Source: Chitinophagaceae bacterium
GTDB taxonomy: Bacteria > Bacteroidota > Bacteroidia > Chitinophagales > Chitinophagaceae
Assembly: GCA_004173235.1 (NCBI GenBank)
Contig: SEAC01000037.1
Coordinates: 38,641-102,640, forward strand
Reading direction: 5' to 3'
Length of the DNA: 64,000 nt
The position numbers were made by a program, and so were the translations under genes. The notes under the pieces are model-generated. The model made no database searches. It had not been told where the DNA came from and worked only from the letters and a program-made list of their open reading frames with translations. Below are positions 41,088 to 49,362 of this stretch, piece by piece; positions within the stretch are counted from its first letter, which is position 1, and each line of letters begins with the position of its first letter.

Positions 41088-41441
41088 TCAGCCTTTGCCT
41101 GCGGCCGTCTTTTTGGCGGAAAGGAGTTTGAAGGAGCTCGCCTTGAAGCGCCCGTTCACCACCTGTCCGGATACGCGCGCCTGTCGGATGGAGTTGCAAA
41201 AGCCGTCGCTCGCATGCGCATCACCGTAATCATCGATGCTGGTGCCGTCTACGAGGTAGGCCTTCCCGTTGAAGCGAACGGCCAGCGCGCAATCATCGCC
41301 ACCCATTCCAAACTTGCACTTGCCGCACGAAGCTTCCACCACGCGGGTTTGCGCAGTTGCATCGGTGGTCTTCGTTTTTTGCTGTGCGAAGGCAGGTGCG
41401 CTGCAAAGGAGCGCGAGGGCGAGAACGAGGTGGCGGCTCAT
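41088..41441 (-). CDS. Secreted DUF6370 protein
   Basis: 117 residues, signal peptide MSRHLVLALALLCSAPAFAQ and a short domain with the DUF6370 pattern: VVEASCGKCKFGMGGDDCALAVRFNGKAYLVDG then DDYGDAHASDGFCNSIRQARVSGQVVNGRF. Cys residues at CGKCxFGMxGxxC and DGFC suggest a disulfide or metal site. Function unknown. TAATTTTG at about 20 nt upstream of the ATG is a perfect -7 box, giving this gene a short leader. Small periplasmic protein next to tfoX-like and guaB genes. Confidence 0.85.
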   Translation of the reverse strand: MSRHLVLALALLCSAPAFAQQKTKTTDATAQTRVVEASCGKCKFGMGGDDCALAVRFNGKAYLVDGTSIDDYGDAHASDGFCNSIRQARVSGQVVNGRFKASSFKLLSAKKTAAGKG

Positions 41442-41462
41442 GGTGTGTGAATTAAGCCAAAA

Positions 41463-41810
41463 TTACTTTTTCCTGCGGGATGCCTTCGCTTCTTTATTGA
41501 AGTCGAGGCAGGTTTGTATCCAGTGGTGCAGTATCGACGGGGTGCGGATGGCTTCGGGCTCCACGTAGCAATAGCCGTTCATTTCCTTTCCCTTCATCAC
41601 CATCGGGCGGAAGCCGGGCCGCTCGGCAACTTCCTCGTGCCGCTTCGGGTCAAACCGGCACATGAGGCGGTCGTGGCTGATGTTGACGCACATCTTGCCA
41701 TTCACCAAAAACGCAAGTCCGGAGAACATCTTCTTCTCTTCGATCTCCAGGCCGGGCACCGCGGCGAGGTAGGACCGCACGCGGTCGACGAGTTGTGTGT
41801 CGAACGCCAT
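41463..41810 (-). CDS. TfoX/Sxy family protein (N-terminal domain)
   Basis: 115 residues holding only the TfoX N-terminal domain: VDRVRSYLAAVPGLEIEEKKMFSGLAFLVNGKMCVNIS, then FDPKRHEEVAERPGFRPMVMKGKEMNGYCYVEP, RTPSILHHWIQTCLDF. The C-terminal domain found in gamma-proteobacterial TfoX competence regulators is absent. In Bacteroidota such stand-alone domains are common and their role is not known. TTAATTTG lies 4 nt before the ATG. It is 21 bp from the DUF6370 gene but each appears to have its own promoter. Confidence 0.87.
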   Translation of the reverse strand: MAFDTQLVDRVRSYLAAVPGLEIEEKKMFSGLAFLVNGKMCVNISHDRLMCRFDPKRHEEVAERPGFRPMVMKGKEMNGYCYVEPEAIRTPSILHHWIQTCLDFNKEAKASRRKK

Positions 41811-41814
41811 GGTT

Positions 41815-41822
41815 CAAATTAA
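41815..41822 (-). promoter_or_regulatory. -7-like box TTAATTTG, 4 nt before the tfoX-like ATG
   Basis: 7 of 8 to TAnnTTTG on the minus strand; AACC separates it from the start codon, as at dprA. Confidence 0.45.
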
Positions 41823-41826
41823 AAGG

Positions 41827-41907
41827 AATCTCTCAAATCAATAATCTCAAATCAGCACTCTGATATCAGAAATCCGACATCAGTGATCAGACATCAGACA
41901 TCAGACA
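41827..41907. repeat. Degenerate short repeats (TCAAATC / ATCAGAC)
   Basis: Left part has TCTCAAATCA twice; the right part ends with three exact 7-bp ATCAGAC copies plus relaxed versions (ATCAGTG, ATCCGAC). It fills the spacer between guaB and the TfoX-like gene, directly after the guaB stop. Confidence 0.8.
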
Positions 41908-41915
41908 TGCGTTCC

Positions 41916-43385
41916 TCACTTCCTGCTATAATTCGGCGCCTCCCTCGTGATCTCCACATCGTGCGCATGGCTTTCGCGCATGCCCGCATTGGTGATCTTC
42001 ACAAACGTAGCACCTTGCAAGGCCTTGATGTCGGCGGCGCCGCAATAACCCATGCCTGCACGCAGTCCGCCTACGTACTGGTACACAATTTCCTTCAACG
42101 ATCCTTTATAGGCCACGCGTCCTTCAATTCCTTCCGGAACGAACTTCTTCACGTCGGCCTCGGGGTCCTGGAAGTAGCGGTCGGAAGAACCTACCGACAT
42201 GGCGCCGAGCGAGCCCATGCCGCGGTATTCCTTGAACTTGCGGCCTTCGTAAATGATGGTGTCGCCGGGGCTTTCTTCGGTGCCGGCAAAGATGGATCCC
42301 ATCATCACGCAATCGGCACCGGCAGCGAGCGCCTTTACCATATCGCCCGTGTAGCGGATGCCGCCGTCGGCGATCACCGGGATGTTGCGGTCTTTCAATG
42401 CGGCATGTGCCTGCATGATGGCGGTGAGCTGCGGCACACCGGCACCGGCAACGATCCGTGTGGTGCAGATGGAGCCCGGGCCGATCCCCACTTTCACCGC
42501 ATCGGCACCAGCATCGGCAAGCGCCTGCGCACCTTCGGTGGTAGCGATGTTGCCCGCAATGACGGGCAGGTGCGGAAAAGCTCCTTTTACTTTTTTGAGC
42601 GAATCGATGATCCCTTTTGAATGTCCATGTGCGGAATCGAGAACCACCACGTCTACACCCACTGCCTGCAGCGCTGCAACGCGCTCGAGCAGGTCTTGCG
42701 TCACGCCAACGGCGGCGCCAACAAGGAGGCGGCCAAGGCTGTCTTTTGCAGAATTAGGATAAGACGTTACCTGCAAAATGTCGCGATAGGTGATGAGCCC
42801 GATGAGGCGGCCGTCTTTGTCTACCACAGGCAGCTTTTCCACCTTGGTCTGTCGGAGGATGGCTTCCGCTTTTTTGAGGTCCGTGCCTTCGGGAGCGGTC
42901 ACGAGGTTTTCCTTCGTCATCACCTCCGTTACGGGCTGCTTGTCGTCTTCCTGGAAGCGCAGGTCGCGGTTAGTGAGAATGCCGGCCAGCTTCCCGTTGC
43001 CGGCAACTACGGGGATGCCGCCGAAGCCGTATTCGCGCATGATGCGTTTTGCATCGCCGATGGTGGCGGAAGTAGGCAACGTTACCGGATCCACAATCAT
43101 CGCGCTTTCACTGCGCTTGACGCGCCGCACCTGGTCGGCCTGCTGCTCGATGCCCATGTTTTTGTGCAGGATGCCCATGCCGCCCTCGCGTGCGAGCGCG
43201 ATGGCCAGCTTTGCTTCGGTCACCGTATCCATGGCCGCCGACAGCATCGGCACGTTTAGTGTGATGTCGCGGGTGAGGCGCGTGCGGATGTCTACGGAGC
43301 GGGGAAGAATTTCGGAATATCCGGGAACCAGCAGAACATCGTCGAAGGTGAGTCCCTCAATAAAGGTGCGGGGTGTTGTTGCCAT
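41916..43385 (-). CDS. guaB: IMP dehydrogenase
   Basis: 489 residues catalysing IMP to XMP, the committed step of GMP synthesis. The N-terminal [21 protein letters not shown], two CBS domains between about 95 and 205 ([19 protein letters not shown] and [18 protein letters not shown]), the catalytic loop [13 protein letters not shown] with Cys307, and the flap region [10 protein letters not shown] and [24 protein letters not shown] are all present. The ATG at 43385 lies 3 nt from a perfect -7 box; the upstream frame from 43412 is not needed. Confidence 0.97.
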   Translation of the reverse strand: MATTPRTFIEGLTFDDVLLVPGYSEILPRSVDIRTRLTRDITLNVPMLSAAMDTVTEAKLAIALAREGGMGILHKNMGIEQQADQVRRVKRSESAMIVDPVTLPTSATIGDAKRIMREYGFGGIPVVAGNGKLAGILTNRDLRFQEDDKQPVTEVMTKENLVTAPEGTDLKKAEAILRQTKVEKLPVVDKDGRLIGLITYRDILQVTSYPNSAKDSLGRLLVGAAVGVTQDLLERVAALQAVGVDVVVLDSAHGHSKGIIDSLKKVKGAFPHLPVIAGNIATTEGAQALADAGADAVKVGIGPGSICTTRIVAGAGVPQLTAIMQAHAALKDRNIPVIADGGIRYTGDMVKALAAGADCVMMGSIFAGTEESPGDTIIYEGRKFKEYRGMGSLGAMSVGSSDRYFQDPEADVKKFVPEGIEGRVAYKGSLKEIVYQYVGGLRAGMGYCGAADIKALQGATFVKITNAGMRESHAHDVEITREAPNYSRK

Positions 43386-43388
43386 GTG

Positions 43389-43396
43389 CAAAATTA
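43389..43396 (-). promoter_or_regulatory. -7 box TAATTTTG, 3 nt before the guaB ATG
   Basis: Perfect TAnnTTTG on the minus strand with only CAC before the ATG. Predicts a leaderless guaB transcript. Confidence 0.6.
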
Positions 43397-43473
43397 GGGG
43401 CGGCCCCGGCAATGGAGCATGAAGGAATTGTAAACGGCTGTGGATAACCGCGCTGCGGCTCTGCCGGCGCGCA

Positions 43474-44583
43474 TCAGGCCAGCTTGTACTGCTTTCCGGG
43501 AAGGCTGCGCACGGCGCCTTTCAGTTCCAGCTCAAGCAGCAGTGCAGCCACTTCGCTCGTGCGGAGGCCGCTGCGCAGGTTGAGCTCGTCGATGTGAATG
43601 GATTGATCGTCGGAAAGCAGCGCCAGAAGCTGCTGTTCGGGCTCGCTCAGGTCGGTGAACAGCGATTTTTGCTGCACAGCCGGAGTCGCGACTGTGCGCT
43701 CATTCCAGCCCATCGCTTCCACGAACTCTTCGGCACTGGTGAGCAGCTGAGCCTTGTTGGTGCGTATGAGGAGGTTACATCCGCCGGCCTGCTTGTCGCC
43801 CACGCGTCCGGGCACGGCAAACACATCGCGGTTGTAGCCATCGGCAACGCGGGCGGTGATCATGCTGCCGCCTTTTTCTGCCGTCTCCACTACAACCACA
43901 CAGTCTGAAAGACCGGCCACGATGCGGTTGCGCAGCGGGAAATTGTGCTTGTCGGGATCGGTGCCGCTCAGGAACTCGGTGAGCAACCCGCCGCCTGCGC
44001 GTACCATGTTACGCGCCATCGCCGTATGCTCCTGCGGATACACGCGCGCAAGGCCGTGGCCAACGACGCCGATGGTGGGGATGTTGTGTTTGAGCGCTGC
44101 CTTGTGCGCGGCCGCATCGATGCCAAAGGCAAGGCCGCTCACGATGGTCACGCCCAATGGCGCGAGGGCTTCCACGAAGGTTTCGGTCCAACGGCGGCCA
44201 TAGTCTGTTGGATGGCGCGTGCCCACCACTGCCACGAGGCGCTGGGCGTTGAGGTCGATGTCGCCTTTGCCAAAGAGCAGCACAGGAGGATCGTAGCATT
44301 GCAGCAGCCGCTTCGGGTAGGAGGGGTCGGTAAGAAAGTAGGTGTTGACGGAATAGCGCTCAATGAAGTGGAGCTCTTTTTCGAGCGCTGCAAAATCCGA
44401 AAACCCACGCAGCGCGCGCGCCCGCACGGTGCCGATGCCTTCGAGCTTTTCCAGCTCCGACATCTTCGCGCCAAACACGGCCGAGGCGCTGCCGTAGTGC
44501 TGCAACAGGATCCGTGCATGCACATCGCCGATTTGCGGCACCTGCGTCAGTGCGATCTGGTAGAGTAATTCGGGATAAGCCAC
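43474..44583 (-). CDS. dprA: DNA-processing protein DprA
   Basis: 369 residues. DprA protects incoming single-stranded DNA in transformation and loads RecA onto it. A helix-hairpin-helix region ([34 protein letters not shown]) precedes the Rossmann-like core with [51 protein letters not shown] and [10 protein letters not shown], and a C-terminal winged-helix domain ([34 protein letters not shown] in parts). The start is a GTG at 44583, 4 nt after CAACTTTG. It lies between guaB and a PorE-like gene with no other competence gene adjoining, although a helix-hairpin-helix/barrel protein is 5 kb away. Confidence 0.94.
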   Translation of the reverse strand: MAYPELLYQIALTQVPQIGDVHARILLQHYGSASAVFGAKMSELEKLEGIGTVRARALRGFSDFAALEKELHFIERYSVNTYFLTDPSYPKRLLQCYDPPVLLFGKGDIDLNAQRLVAVVGTRHPTDYGRRWTETFVEALAPLGVTIVSGLAFGIDAAAHKAALKHNIPTIGVVGHGLARVYPQEHTAMARNMVRAGGGLLTEFLSGTDPDKHNFPLRNRIVAGLSDCVVVVETAEKGGSMITARVADGYNRDVFAVPGRVGDKQAGGCNLLIRTNKAQLLTSAEEFVEAMGWNERTVATPAVQQKSLFTDLSEPEQQLLALLSDDQSIHIDELNLRSGLRTSEVAALLLELELKGAVRSLPGKQYKLA

Positions 44584-44587
44584 GGTT

Positions 44588-44595
44588 CAAAGTTG
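44588..44595 (-). promoter_or_regulatory. -7-like box CAACTTTG, 4 nt before the dprA GTG
   Basis: 7 of 8 to TAnnTTTG on the minus strand; the same AACC spacer as at the TfoX-like gene leads to the GTG. Confidence 0.4.
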
Positions 44596-44695
44596 CAACC
44601 ACCGCGCCGCATCCGCATGGGAAAAACAACAGGATTTGAGGGGAAAATAAACGCACCGGCCCCGGAGTTTCTGTCCGCATTTCGTCAGACCTGGC

Positions 44696-44773
44696 CCATC
44701 TCTCCAAAACCCTCCAAACCCCTCCAAAACCTTCCGGAACCTTCCCGAACCTTCCCGAACCTTCCGGAACCCT
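44696..44773. repeat. Degenerate tandem repeat (about 10 bp unit, CCTTCCCGAA)
   Basis: At least seven drifting copies: CCTCCAAAC, CCCTCCAAAA, CCTTCCGGAA, CCTTCCCGAA, CCTTCCCGAA, CCTTCCGGAA. It fills the space between dprA and the end of the PorE-like gene. Confidence 0.8.
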
Positions 44774-44775
44774 CC

Positions 44776-46704
44776 CTACTTCCCTATTATCTTCAACTCC
44801 GTCCTCCTGTTCTGCGCCCTTCCCTCTTCATTCTTATTGTCGGCAATTGGCAGCGTGGCGCCAAAGCCTTTTGCTTCGAGGCGTGCTGCGGCGATGCCTT
44901 TTTCCACGAGGTATTGCACCACGGCCTTCGCGCGGTTGTCGGAAAGCTTCTGGTTGTCGGTAGCGCTACCCACATTGTCGGTATGACCCTGAAGCTGTAT
45001 GCGCACCGTAGGGTTGTCGCGCAGAAACTGCACCATCCGGTCCAGTTCTACCTGCGACTCGGGCTTCAGTTCGAACTTGTTCGTTTCGAAAAAGATGTTC
45101 CGTAGAACTACGGATGCGTTCACTTCGATGGGTTGCAGCGGGATGTCTTTGCGATAAGTGGAGTCGGGCGTTTTCGCGCTCAGGAAATAGTGGTCGGAAT
45201 AGAACAGGTAGCCGCGCCGTGCCACGTTGAACACATAGTCGCGGCCAACGGGAAGCGTAACAAGATAGTTCCCCGTTTCGTCGGTCTGCACGCGCGACAA
45301 TTCCTGCCTTGTGGCAAGGTCGATGAGTGCAAGCGAGGACGGAAGACCGGTTTTCGTTTTCGCATCAAACACTTTTCCACGCACCCACAACGTGCGCACG
45401 GGCCGCATCGAAGGACGCATTTCGAAGCTGTAGATATCCATGCTTCCCTGGCCACCGGCCCTGTCGGATGCATAGTAAGTGGTTACCCCATCGGATGCGA
45501 TAAAGAGCGCGCTTTCTTCGTCTACCGTGTTGATTGGATAGCCCAGGTTCTCAGGCTTGCCCCACTTGCCGTCGGCGCCTTTACGCACCACGTACAGATC
45601 CTGGTTTCCGTAGCCCGGTTGTCCATTGGATGCGAAGTAGAGCGTTTGGTTGTCGGCATGAATGAACGGCGTCAGCTCGTCGCCGGGCGTGTTGATATTG
45701 GCACCCAGGTTTTCAGGATCGCCCCACCGTCCGTTGGGAAGTTGATGCACCACATAGATGTCGGCACCACCCGCACCGCCGGGGCGTCGGCTCACATAAT
45801 AGAGGTCTTTTTTATCGGGCGAAAGGCAAGGCTGCGTTTCCCACTGGTCGCTGTTCACTACGCTCCCGAGGTTCACCGGTTCGCTCCAGCCTTCGCGCTG
45901 GCGGTAGGAGATATACAGGTCGCAACTGCCCATGCCATCCGGGCGATAGCAGCCGGTGAAGATGAGCCAGTTGCCATCCTGCGAAACGTTTTGCGCGCCT
46001 TCATTCATGGGCGTGTTGATGCTGCCGTTGAGGTGATAAGCCGTGCCCCATTTGCCGCCCGAAGCATCGGGCTCACGGTGGCTCAGGAAGAAGTCTTCAT
46101 TGCGACCACCGAGGCGGCGCGTAAAGATCATATCGTTGCCATCGATCGTAAGTGATGGGAAGTATTCCGCTTCGGCGGTGTTGATGCCGGCACCGAGGTT
46201 GCGGGGGTTGAAAACGTAATTATCAGGATGCGCTTTTTGCCAGTCTACTGCAAACTGGAAACTGCGGCGGCGATAGTCGGCGGCTTTGCGCGTGTTGTTC
46301 CCAATGTTCGTCTTTGCAAGCAGCGCAGTCACCACGTCGAGCGCCTTCTGAAATTGTCCATCGCCTGCAAGCGCAATGGCGTAGGGCAACCTGATCTCCG
46401 TAAGATAGTTGCTATCGATCGCAAAGGCTTTTTCGTAGTTGGTGATACTTTGCTTTCGGTCTTTCAGCTGGCTGTATACGCCTGCGAGCGAAACGTATGC
46501 TTCGAGGTAACCCGGCTCGCGCCGCACAGCGTCGAGCAGGTACTCGCGGGCCTTGTTCATGTCGTCGTGATCCACCGCGGTGAGCGCGTTCTCATAGGCT
46601 TCCTGCGCTTTGCTGCTGATTCGCTCCGGGTCGTATTGAGCCTTGCCTACGGCAGCAAGGCATAGGCACAGGCCGGCAAGCAAAAAGGGCCGCATCAATT
46701 TCAT
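44776..46704 (-). CDS. OmpA-family protein with TPR, PD40 propeller and CarboxypepD_reg domains (PorE-like)
   Basis: 642 residues. Signal peptide PFLLAGLCLCLAAVGKAQ; TPR repeats at about 30-115 (AQEAYENALTAVDHDDMNKAREYLLDAV, EAYVSLAGVYSQLKDRKQSITNYEKAFAID); a beta propeller of PD40/WD40-like repeats (ISQDGNWLIFTG, LSPDKKDLYYVS, IHADNQTLYFAS, IASDGVTTYYAS) at about 180-420; a carboxypeptidase-regulatory-like beta domain (VRGKVFDAKTKTGLPSSLALIDL); and a C-terminal OmpA peptidoglycan-binding domain with LQGHTDNVGSATDNQKLSDNRAKAVV. This order matches PorE, a T9SS-associated periplasmic protein of Porphyromonas; the assignment to PorE rather than another member is probable, not certain. Confidence 0.82.
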   Translation of the reverse strand: MKLMRPFLLAGLCLCLAAVGKAQYDPERISSKAQEAYENALTAVDHDDMNKAREYLLDAVRREPGYLEAYVSLAGVYSQLKDRKQSITNYEKAFAIDSNYLTEIRLPYAIALAGDGQFQKALDVVTALLAKTNIGNNTRKAADYRRRSFQFAVDWQKAHPDNYVFNPRNLGAGINTAEAEYFPSLTIDGNDMIFTRRLGGRNEDFFLSHREPDASGGKWGTAYHLNGSINTPMNEGAQNVSQDGNWLIFTGCYRPDGMGSCDLYISYRQREGWSEPVNLGSVVNSDQWETQPCLSPDKKDLYYVSRRPGGAGGADIYVVHQLPNGRWGDPENLGANINTPGDELTPFIHADNQTLYFASNGQPGYGNQDLYVVRKGADGKWGKPENLGYPINTVDEESALFIASDGVTTYYASDRAGGQGSMDIYSFEMRPSMRPVRTLWVRGKVFDAKTKTGLPSSLALIDLATRQELSRVQTDETGNYLVTLPVGRDYVFNVARRGYLFYSDHYFLSAKTPDSTYRKDIPLQPIEVNASVVLRNIFFETNKFELKPESQVELDRMVQFLRDNPTVRIQLQGHTDNVGSATDNQKLSDNRAKAVVQYLVEKGIAAARLEAKGFGATLPIADNKNEEGRAQNRRTELKIIGK

Positions 46705-46738
46705 CTGATGAAAGTAGGCAGAGAAAGAACGCAGATCT

Positions 46739-46802
46739 GTTAAGATCCTTATGATTTATGAAGATTCACAGGGCAGATGAGCCCATCCGCGACGATCTTA
46801 AC
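46739..46802. repeat. Inverted repeat in the PorE-like gene upstream region
   Basis: GTTAAGATC (46739-46747) and GATCTTAAC (46794-46802) are perfect 9-bp arms around a 46-nt loop containing GATTTATGAAGATTC-like words. It lies upstream of the PorE-like start and downstream of queE. Confidence 0.55.
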
Positions 46803-46843
46803 AATCATTGTCCTTGCTCTTTCGCTCAACGCGCCTGGGCGCA

Positions 46844-47482
46844 TCATGGCACATTGATGTACTTATGGATCTGCAGCGACAACTGCCACTGCGGGTGCGC
46901 TTTTACGTAGTCGATGATCGGCGGCGTCATTTGTGCGGCCTTGTCCCATTCAGGTTGCAGGTAGAGGCGGCAGTCGGGCTTCACGAGGGCGGCCCATTGT
47001 TCGGCCCAGGCGAAATCGGATTTATGAAACACCACCACCTTCAGCTCGTCGGCATGTGCCACTACTTCAGGCAAAGGCTGTTTGAATTTTTTCGGCGACA
47101 GTGTGATCCAGTCCCACTGCCCGCTGAGCGGCGATGAGCCGGATGTTTCCATGTGCGTGCGCAGCCCGGCCGCCCGGAGCGCCGTCGTCAGTTCGTCGAG
47201 GTTGTGCAGTAGCGGCTCGCCGCCGGTGATCACCACGATGGGCGCGGCCGTTGCACGCACCATGGCCACCATTTCAATAATGGTTTTGTGCGGGTGTGCC
47301 GATGCGTCCCAGCTCTCTTTCACATCGCACCACACGCAGCCCACATCGCAGCCGCCGAGGCGTATGAAGTAGGCCGCCTTCCCCTGGTATAATCCTTCGC
47401 CCTGCAGTGTATAGAAATGTTCCATCACCGGCAGGGAGGCCGCTCTGGATTGAAGGGGTTCGTCGGTGATGGGGATGGACAT
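46844..47482 (-). CDS. queE: 7-carboxy-7-deazaguanine synthase (radical SAM)
   Basis: 212 residues. Radical SAM enzyme that contracts the pterin to the 7-deazaguanine core on the way to queuosine. The [4Fe-4S] Cys motif is Cys45-x3-Cys49-x2-Cys52 (GGCDVGCVWCDVKESW), the substrate Glu lies in YTLQGEGLYQGKAAYFIRLG, and the SAM-binding GGE is ITGGEPLLH. Other queuosine genes (queC, queD, queF) are not in the window. The ATG at 47482 is chosen, as upstream residues belong to an intergenic repeat. Confidence 0.93.
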   Translation of the reverse strand: MSIPITDEPLQSRAASLPVMEHFYTLQGEGLYQGKAAYFIRLGGCDVGCVWCDVKESWDASAHPHKTIIEMVAMVRATAAPIVVITGGEPLLHNLDELTTALRAAGLRTHMETSGSSPLSGQWDWITLSPKKFKQPLPEVVAHADELKVVVFHKSDFAWAEQWAALVKPDCRLYLQPEWDKAAQMTPPIIDYVKAHPQWQLSLQIHKYINVP

Positions 47483-47490
47483 GAGATCGA

Positions 47491-47570
47491 AAAGTTTACA
47501 GTTTATAGTTTTTAGTTGATGGTAACCGGCGCAAGCCAACTGTACACTTCAAACTGAATACTAAAAACTT
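47491..47570. repeat. Facing arms of an AGTTTATAGTTTT-type repeat
   Basis: Left arm 47491-47520 (AAGTTTACAGTTTATAGTTT) and right arm 47536-47570 (CTTCAAACTGAATACTAAAA) are imperfect reverse complements around 15 bp. Lies between queE and folD. Confidence 0.75.
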
Positions 47571-47575
47571 GCTTG

Positions 47576-48457
47576 TTAATCGTAATGCTTCAACGCGCAC
47601 GCGTGAAACGTATTTTTTAAAAGCGCTGCGATGGTCATCGGGCCCACGCCGCCGGGCACGGGCGTGAGGAAGCCGGCTTTGGTGGCAACGTCGTCGAAGT
47701 TCACGTCGCCGCTGATGCGATAGCCGCGTTTGCGCCCGGGGTCGTCCACGCGGGTGATGCCCACGTCGATCACTACGGCGCCCTCCTTCACCATGTCGGC
47801 GGTGACAAAGCCCGGGCGGCCAAGCGCCGCGATGATGATGTCGGCCGACAGGCAGATCTCTTTCAGGTTTTTCGTTTGCGAATGGCAGATGGTCACCGTG
47901 GCATTGCCCTGCGGGCCCGCCGCACTCAGCAGGATGCTCATCGGCCGGCCAACGATGTTGCTGCGCCCGATCACCACGGCGTGCCTGCCCGACGTTTCGA
48001 TCTTGTAGTGGGCCAGCATCAGCTGGATGCCATAAGGCGTTGCCGGAATGAACGTCGGTTGTCCCAGCACGAGCCGTCCCACCGTCACCGGGTGAAAGCC
48101 ATCCACGTCTTTGGAGGGGTCGATGGCATTGATGATCTCTTCGGAGGAAATGTGCGCAGGAAGCGGCAGCTGCACCAGGATTCCGTCTACATCGGGGTCG
48201 GTATTGAGCTCGCGGATGGTTTCAAGGAGACGGAAAGCGCTGATGGTGGATTCGAAGCGGATCAGCGTTGATTTGAATCCCACTTCTTCACAGGCCTTCA
48301 CCTTGGCGGCCACGTAGGTTTCGCTGGCGCCGTTGTTACCCACCAGGATGGCCACGAGGTGCGGCACTTCTTTGCCGTTCGAGGCGAGTTGCGCAACATC
48401 CAGTTTCAAAGCGTCCTTGATCGATTGTGCTGCGGCTTTCCCGTCCAGAATCTGCAT
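47576..48457 (-). CDS. folD: Bifunctional methylenetetrahydrofolate dehydrogenase/cyclohydrolase
   Basis: 293-residue enzyme interconverting 5,10-methylene- and 10-formyl-tetrahydrofolate with NADP+. The family starts MQILDGKAAA. Signatures are visible: ILVGNNGASETYVAAKVKACEEVGF near residue 45-70 with Tyr and Lys of the active site, ILVQLPLPAHI, DVDGFHP, GRSNIVGRPMSILL and GFLTPVPGGVGPMTIAALLKNT. The ATG at 48457 lies 4 nt after a perfect TACCTTTG, so the transcript is likely leaderless. Divergent from the barrel-protein gene. Confidence 0.96.
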   Translation of the reverse strand: MQILDGKAAAQSIKDALKLDVAQLASNGKEVPHLVAILVGNNGASETYVAAKVKACEEVGFKSTLIRFESTISAFRLLETIRELNTDPDVDGILVQLPLPAHISSEEIINAIDPSKDVDGFHPVTVGRLVLGQPTFIPATPYGIQLMLAHYKIETSGRHAVVIGRSNIVGRPMSILLSAAGPQGNATVTICHSQTKNLKEICLSADIIIAALGRPGFVTADMVKEGAVVIDVGITRVDDPGRKRGYRISGDVNFDDVATKAGFLTPVPGGVGPMTIAALLKNTFHACALKHYD

Positions 48458-48461
48458 TTCG

Positions 48462-48469
48462 CAAAGGTA
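48462..48469 (-). promoter_or_regulatory. -7 box TACCTTTG, 4 nt before the folD ATG
   Basis: Perfect TAnnTTTG on the minus strand; CGAA separates it from the start codon. Confidence 0.65.
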
Positions 48470-48546
48470 AAATCCCGCCATTTGATGGGAAAAACATTTT
48501 GTTTTTGCGGTACCGGCGGTGGGAGCTTTGCAAAAACACCTGCATT

Positions 48547-49356
48547 ATGAAAAACACCTTCTGCGTGCTGCTTCTTGCAGCACTGCTTCCCGCATCGGGC
48601 CAGGGCCTGCTGGAGCCTTTCGGCACGCGCTACCAGTTGCTGGCCGCGCTCGCCCCTTCCTTCAGCAACGCATCCGTCATCGATCACAACCCGGCTGCAC
48701 TCGGCAGCATCACACGGTTCAACGCAAGCGTCCAGGGCGAGCGGCGCTTTTTACTCAAAGAGTTATCGGCCTACGCACTGCAGGCAGCGCTGCCGCTCGC
48801 CAACGCAACAGCCGCGGCGGGCCTGGCCGTTGCCGGTCACCCCGGCTGGCAGGAAAGGTCGCTGCGCGCAGCCTATGCACGCCGCCTTGGCGCACGCGCC
48901 TCGCTGGGCATTGGTGCACAGTGGCTGCAGGCGGGCAACGGCACCTATGGCCGCGCATCAGCGCTTACTGCTTCGGCTGGCTTTCGCTGGGAGCTGGCGC
49001 CTTCCGTGCACGCCGGCCTCGCCCTCAGCAACCCCGCTCGCGTGCGGTTCGGAAAAGGAAGTGAAGAGCGGCTTCCCGCCACCTACAGCCTCGGCGTTGG
49101 CTGGCAGCACGAGGCTCAGTGGATGCTGGCGCTGGCGCTGTTGCAACGCGATGGCCATCCGCCGTGCGTTGTTGCGGGCGCCGAATATGTTTTTGCCAGG
49201 GCGCTCCGCGCGCGTTGCGGCATCGACACCGGTGCTCCATCGGCCTGGATCGGGCTCGGCACCATTGCCGCAGCCATGCGCATCGACGTTACGGTTACCC
49301 TGCACCGTGAGTTAGGTGCTACACCCCTGCTTCAGTTAACCTATCCCGCTCAATGA
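48547..49356 (+). CDS. Outer-membrane beta-barrel protein (PorV/PorQ-like pattern)
   Basis: 269 residues. Signal peptide MKNTFCVLLLAALLPASGQG, then barrel strands throughout (GAGVFASIRY-like Gly/Ala strands such as ALQAALPLANATAAAGLAVAG, SLGIGAQWLQAG, YSLGVGWQHEAQWMLALALLQ). The DHNPAALG motif near residue 45 resembles the NPAAL signature of PorV/PorQ/FadL-like proteins; family membership is tentative. The ATG at 48547 gives the signal peptide; the longer frame from 48427 overlaps folD. Its stop lies 6 bp before the next gene, so the two form a unit. Confidence 0.7.
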   Translation: MKNTFCVLLLAALLPASGQGLLEPFGTRYQLLAALAPSFSNASVIDHNPAALGSITRFNASVQGERRFLLKELSAYALQAALPLANATAAAGLAVAGHPGWQERSLRAAYARRLGARASLGIGAQWLQAGNGTYGRASALTASAGFRWELAPSVHAGLALSNPARVRFGKGSEERLPATYSLGVGWQHEAQWMLALALLQRDGHPPCVVAGAEYVFARALRARCGIDTGAPSAWIGLGTIAAAMRIDVTVTLHRELGATPLLQLTYPAQ

Positions 49357-49362
49357 AATCCT

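Noticed and set aside
41880..41907. ATCAGAC direct repeats resembling a tiny CRISPR
   Set aside because: Units are 7 bp and contiguous with no spacers, no cas genes nearby. It is a simple tandem repeat.
41463..44583. TfoX-like and dprA as a competence cluster
   Set aside because: guaB lies between them, each appears to have its own promoter, and the TfoX-like protein lacks the C-terminal domain of competence activators.
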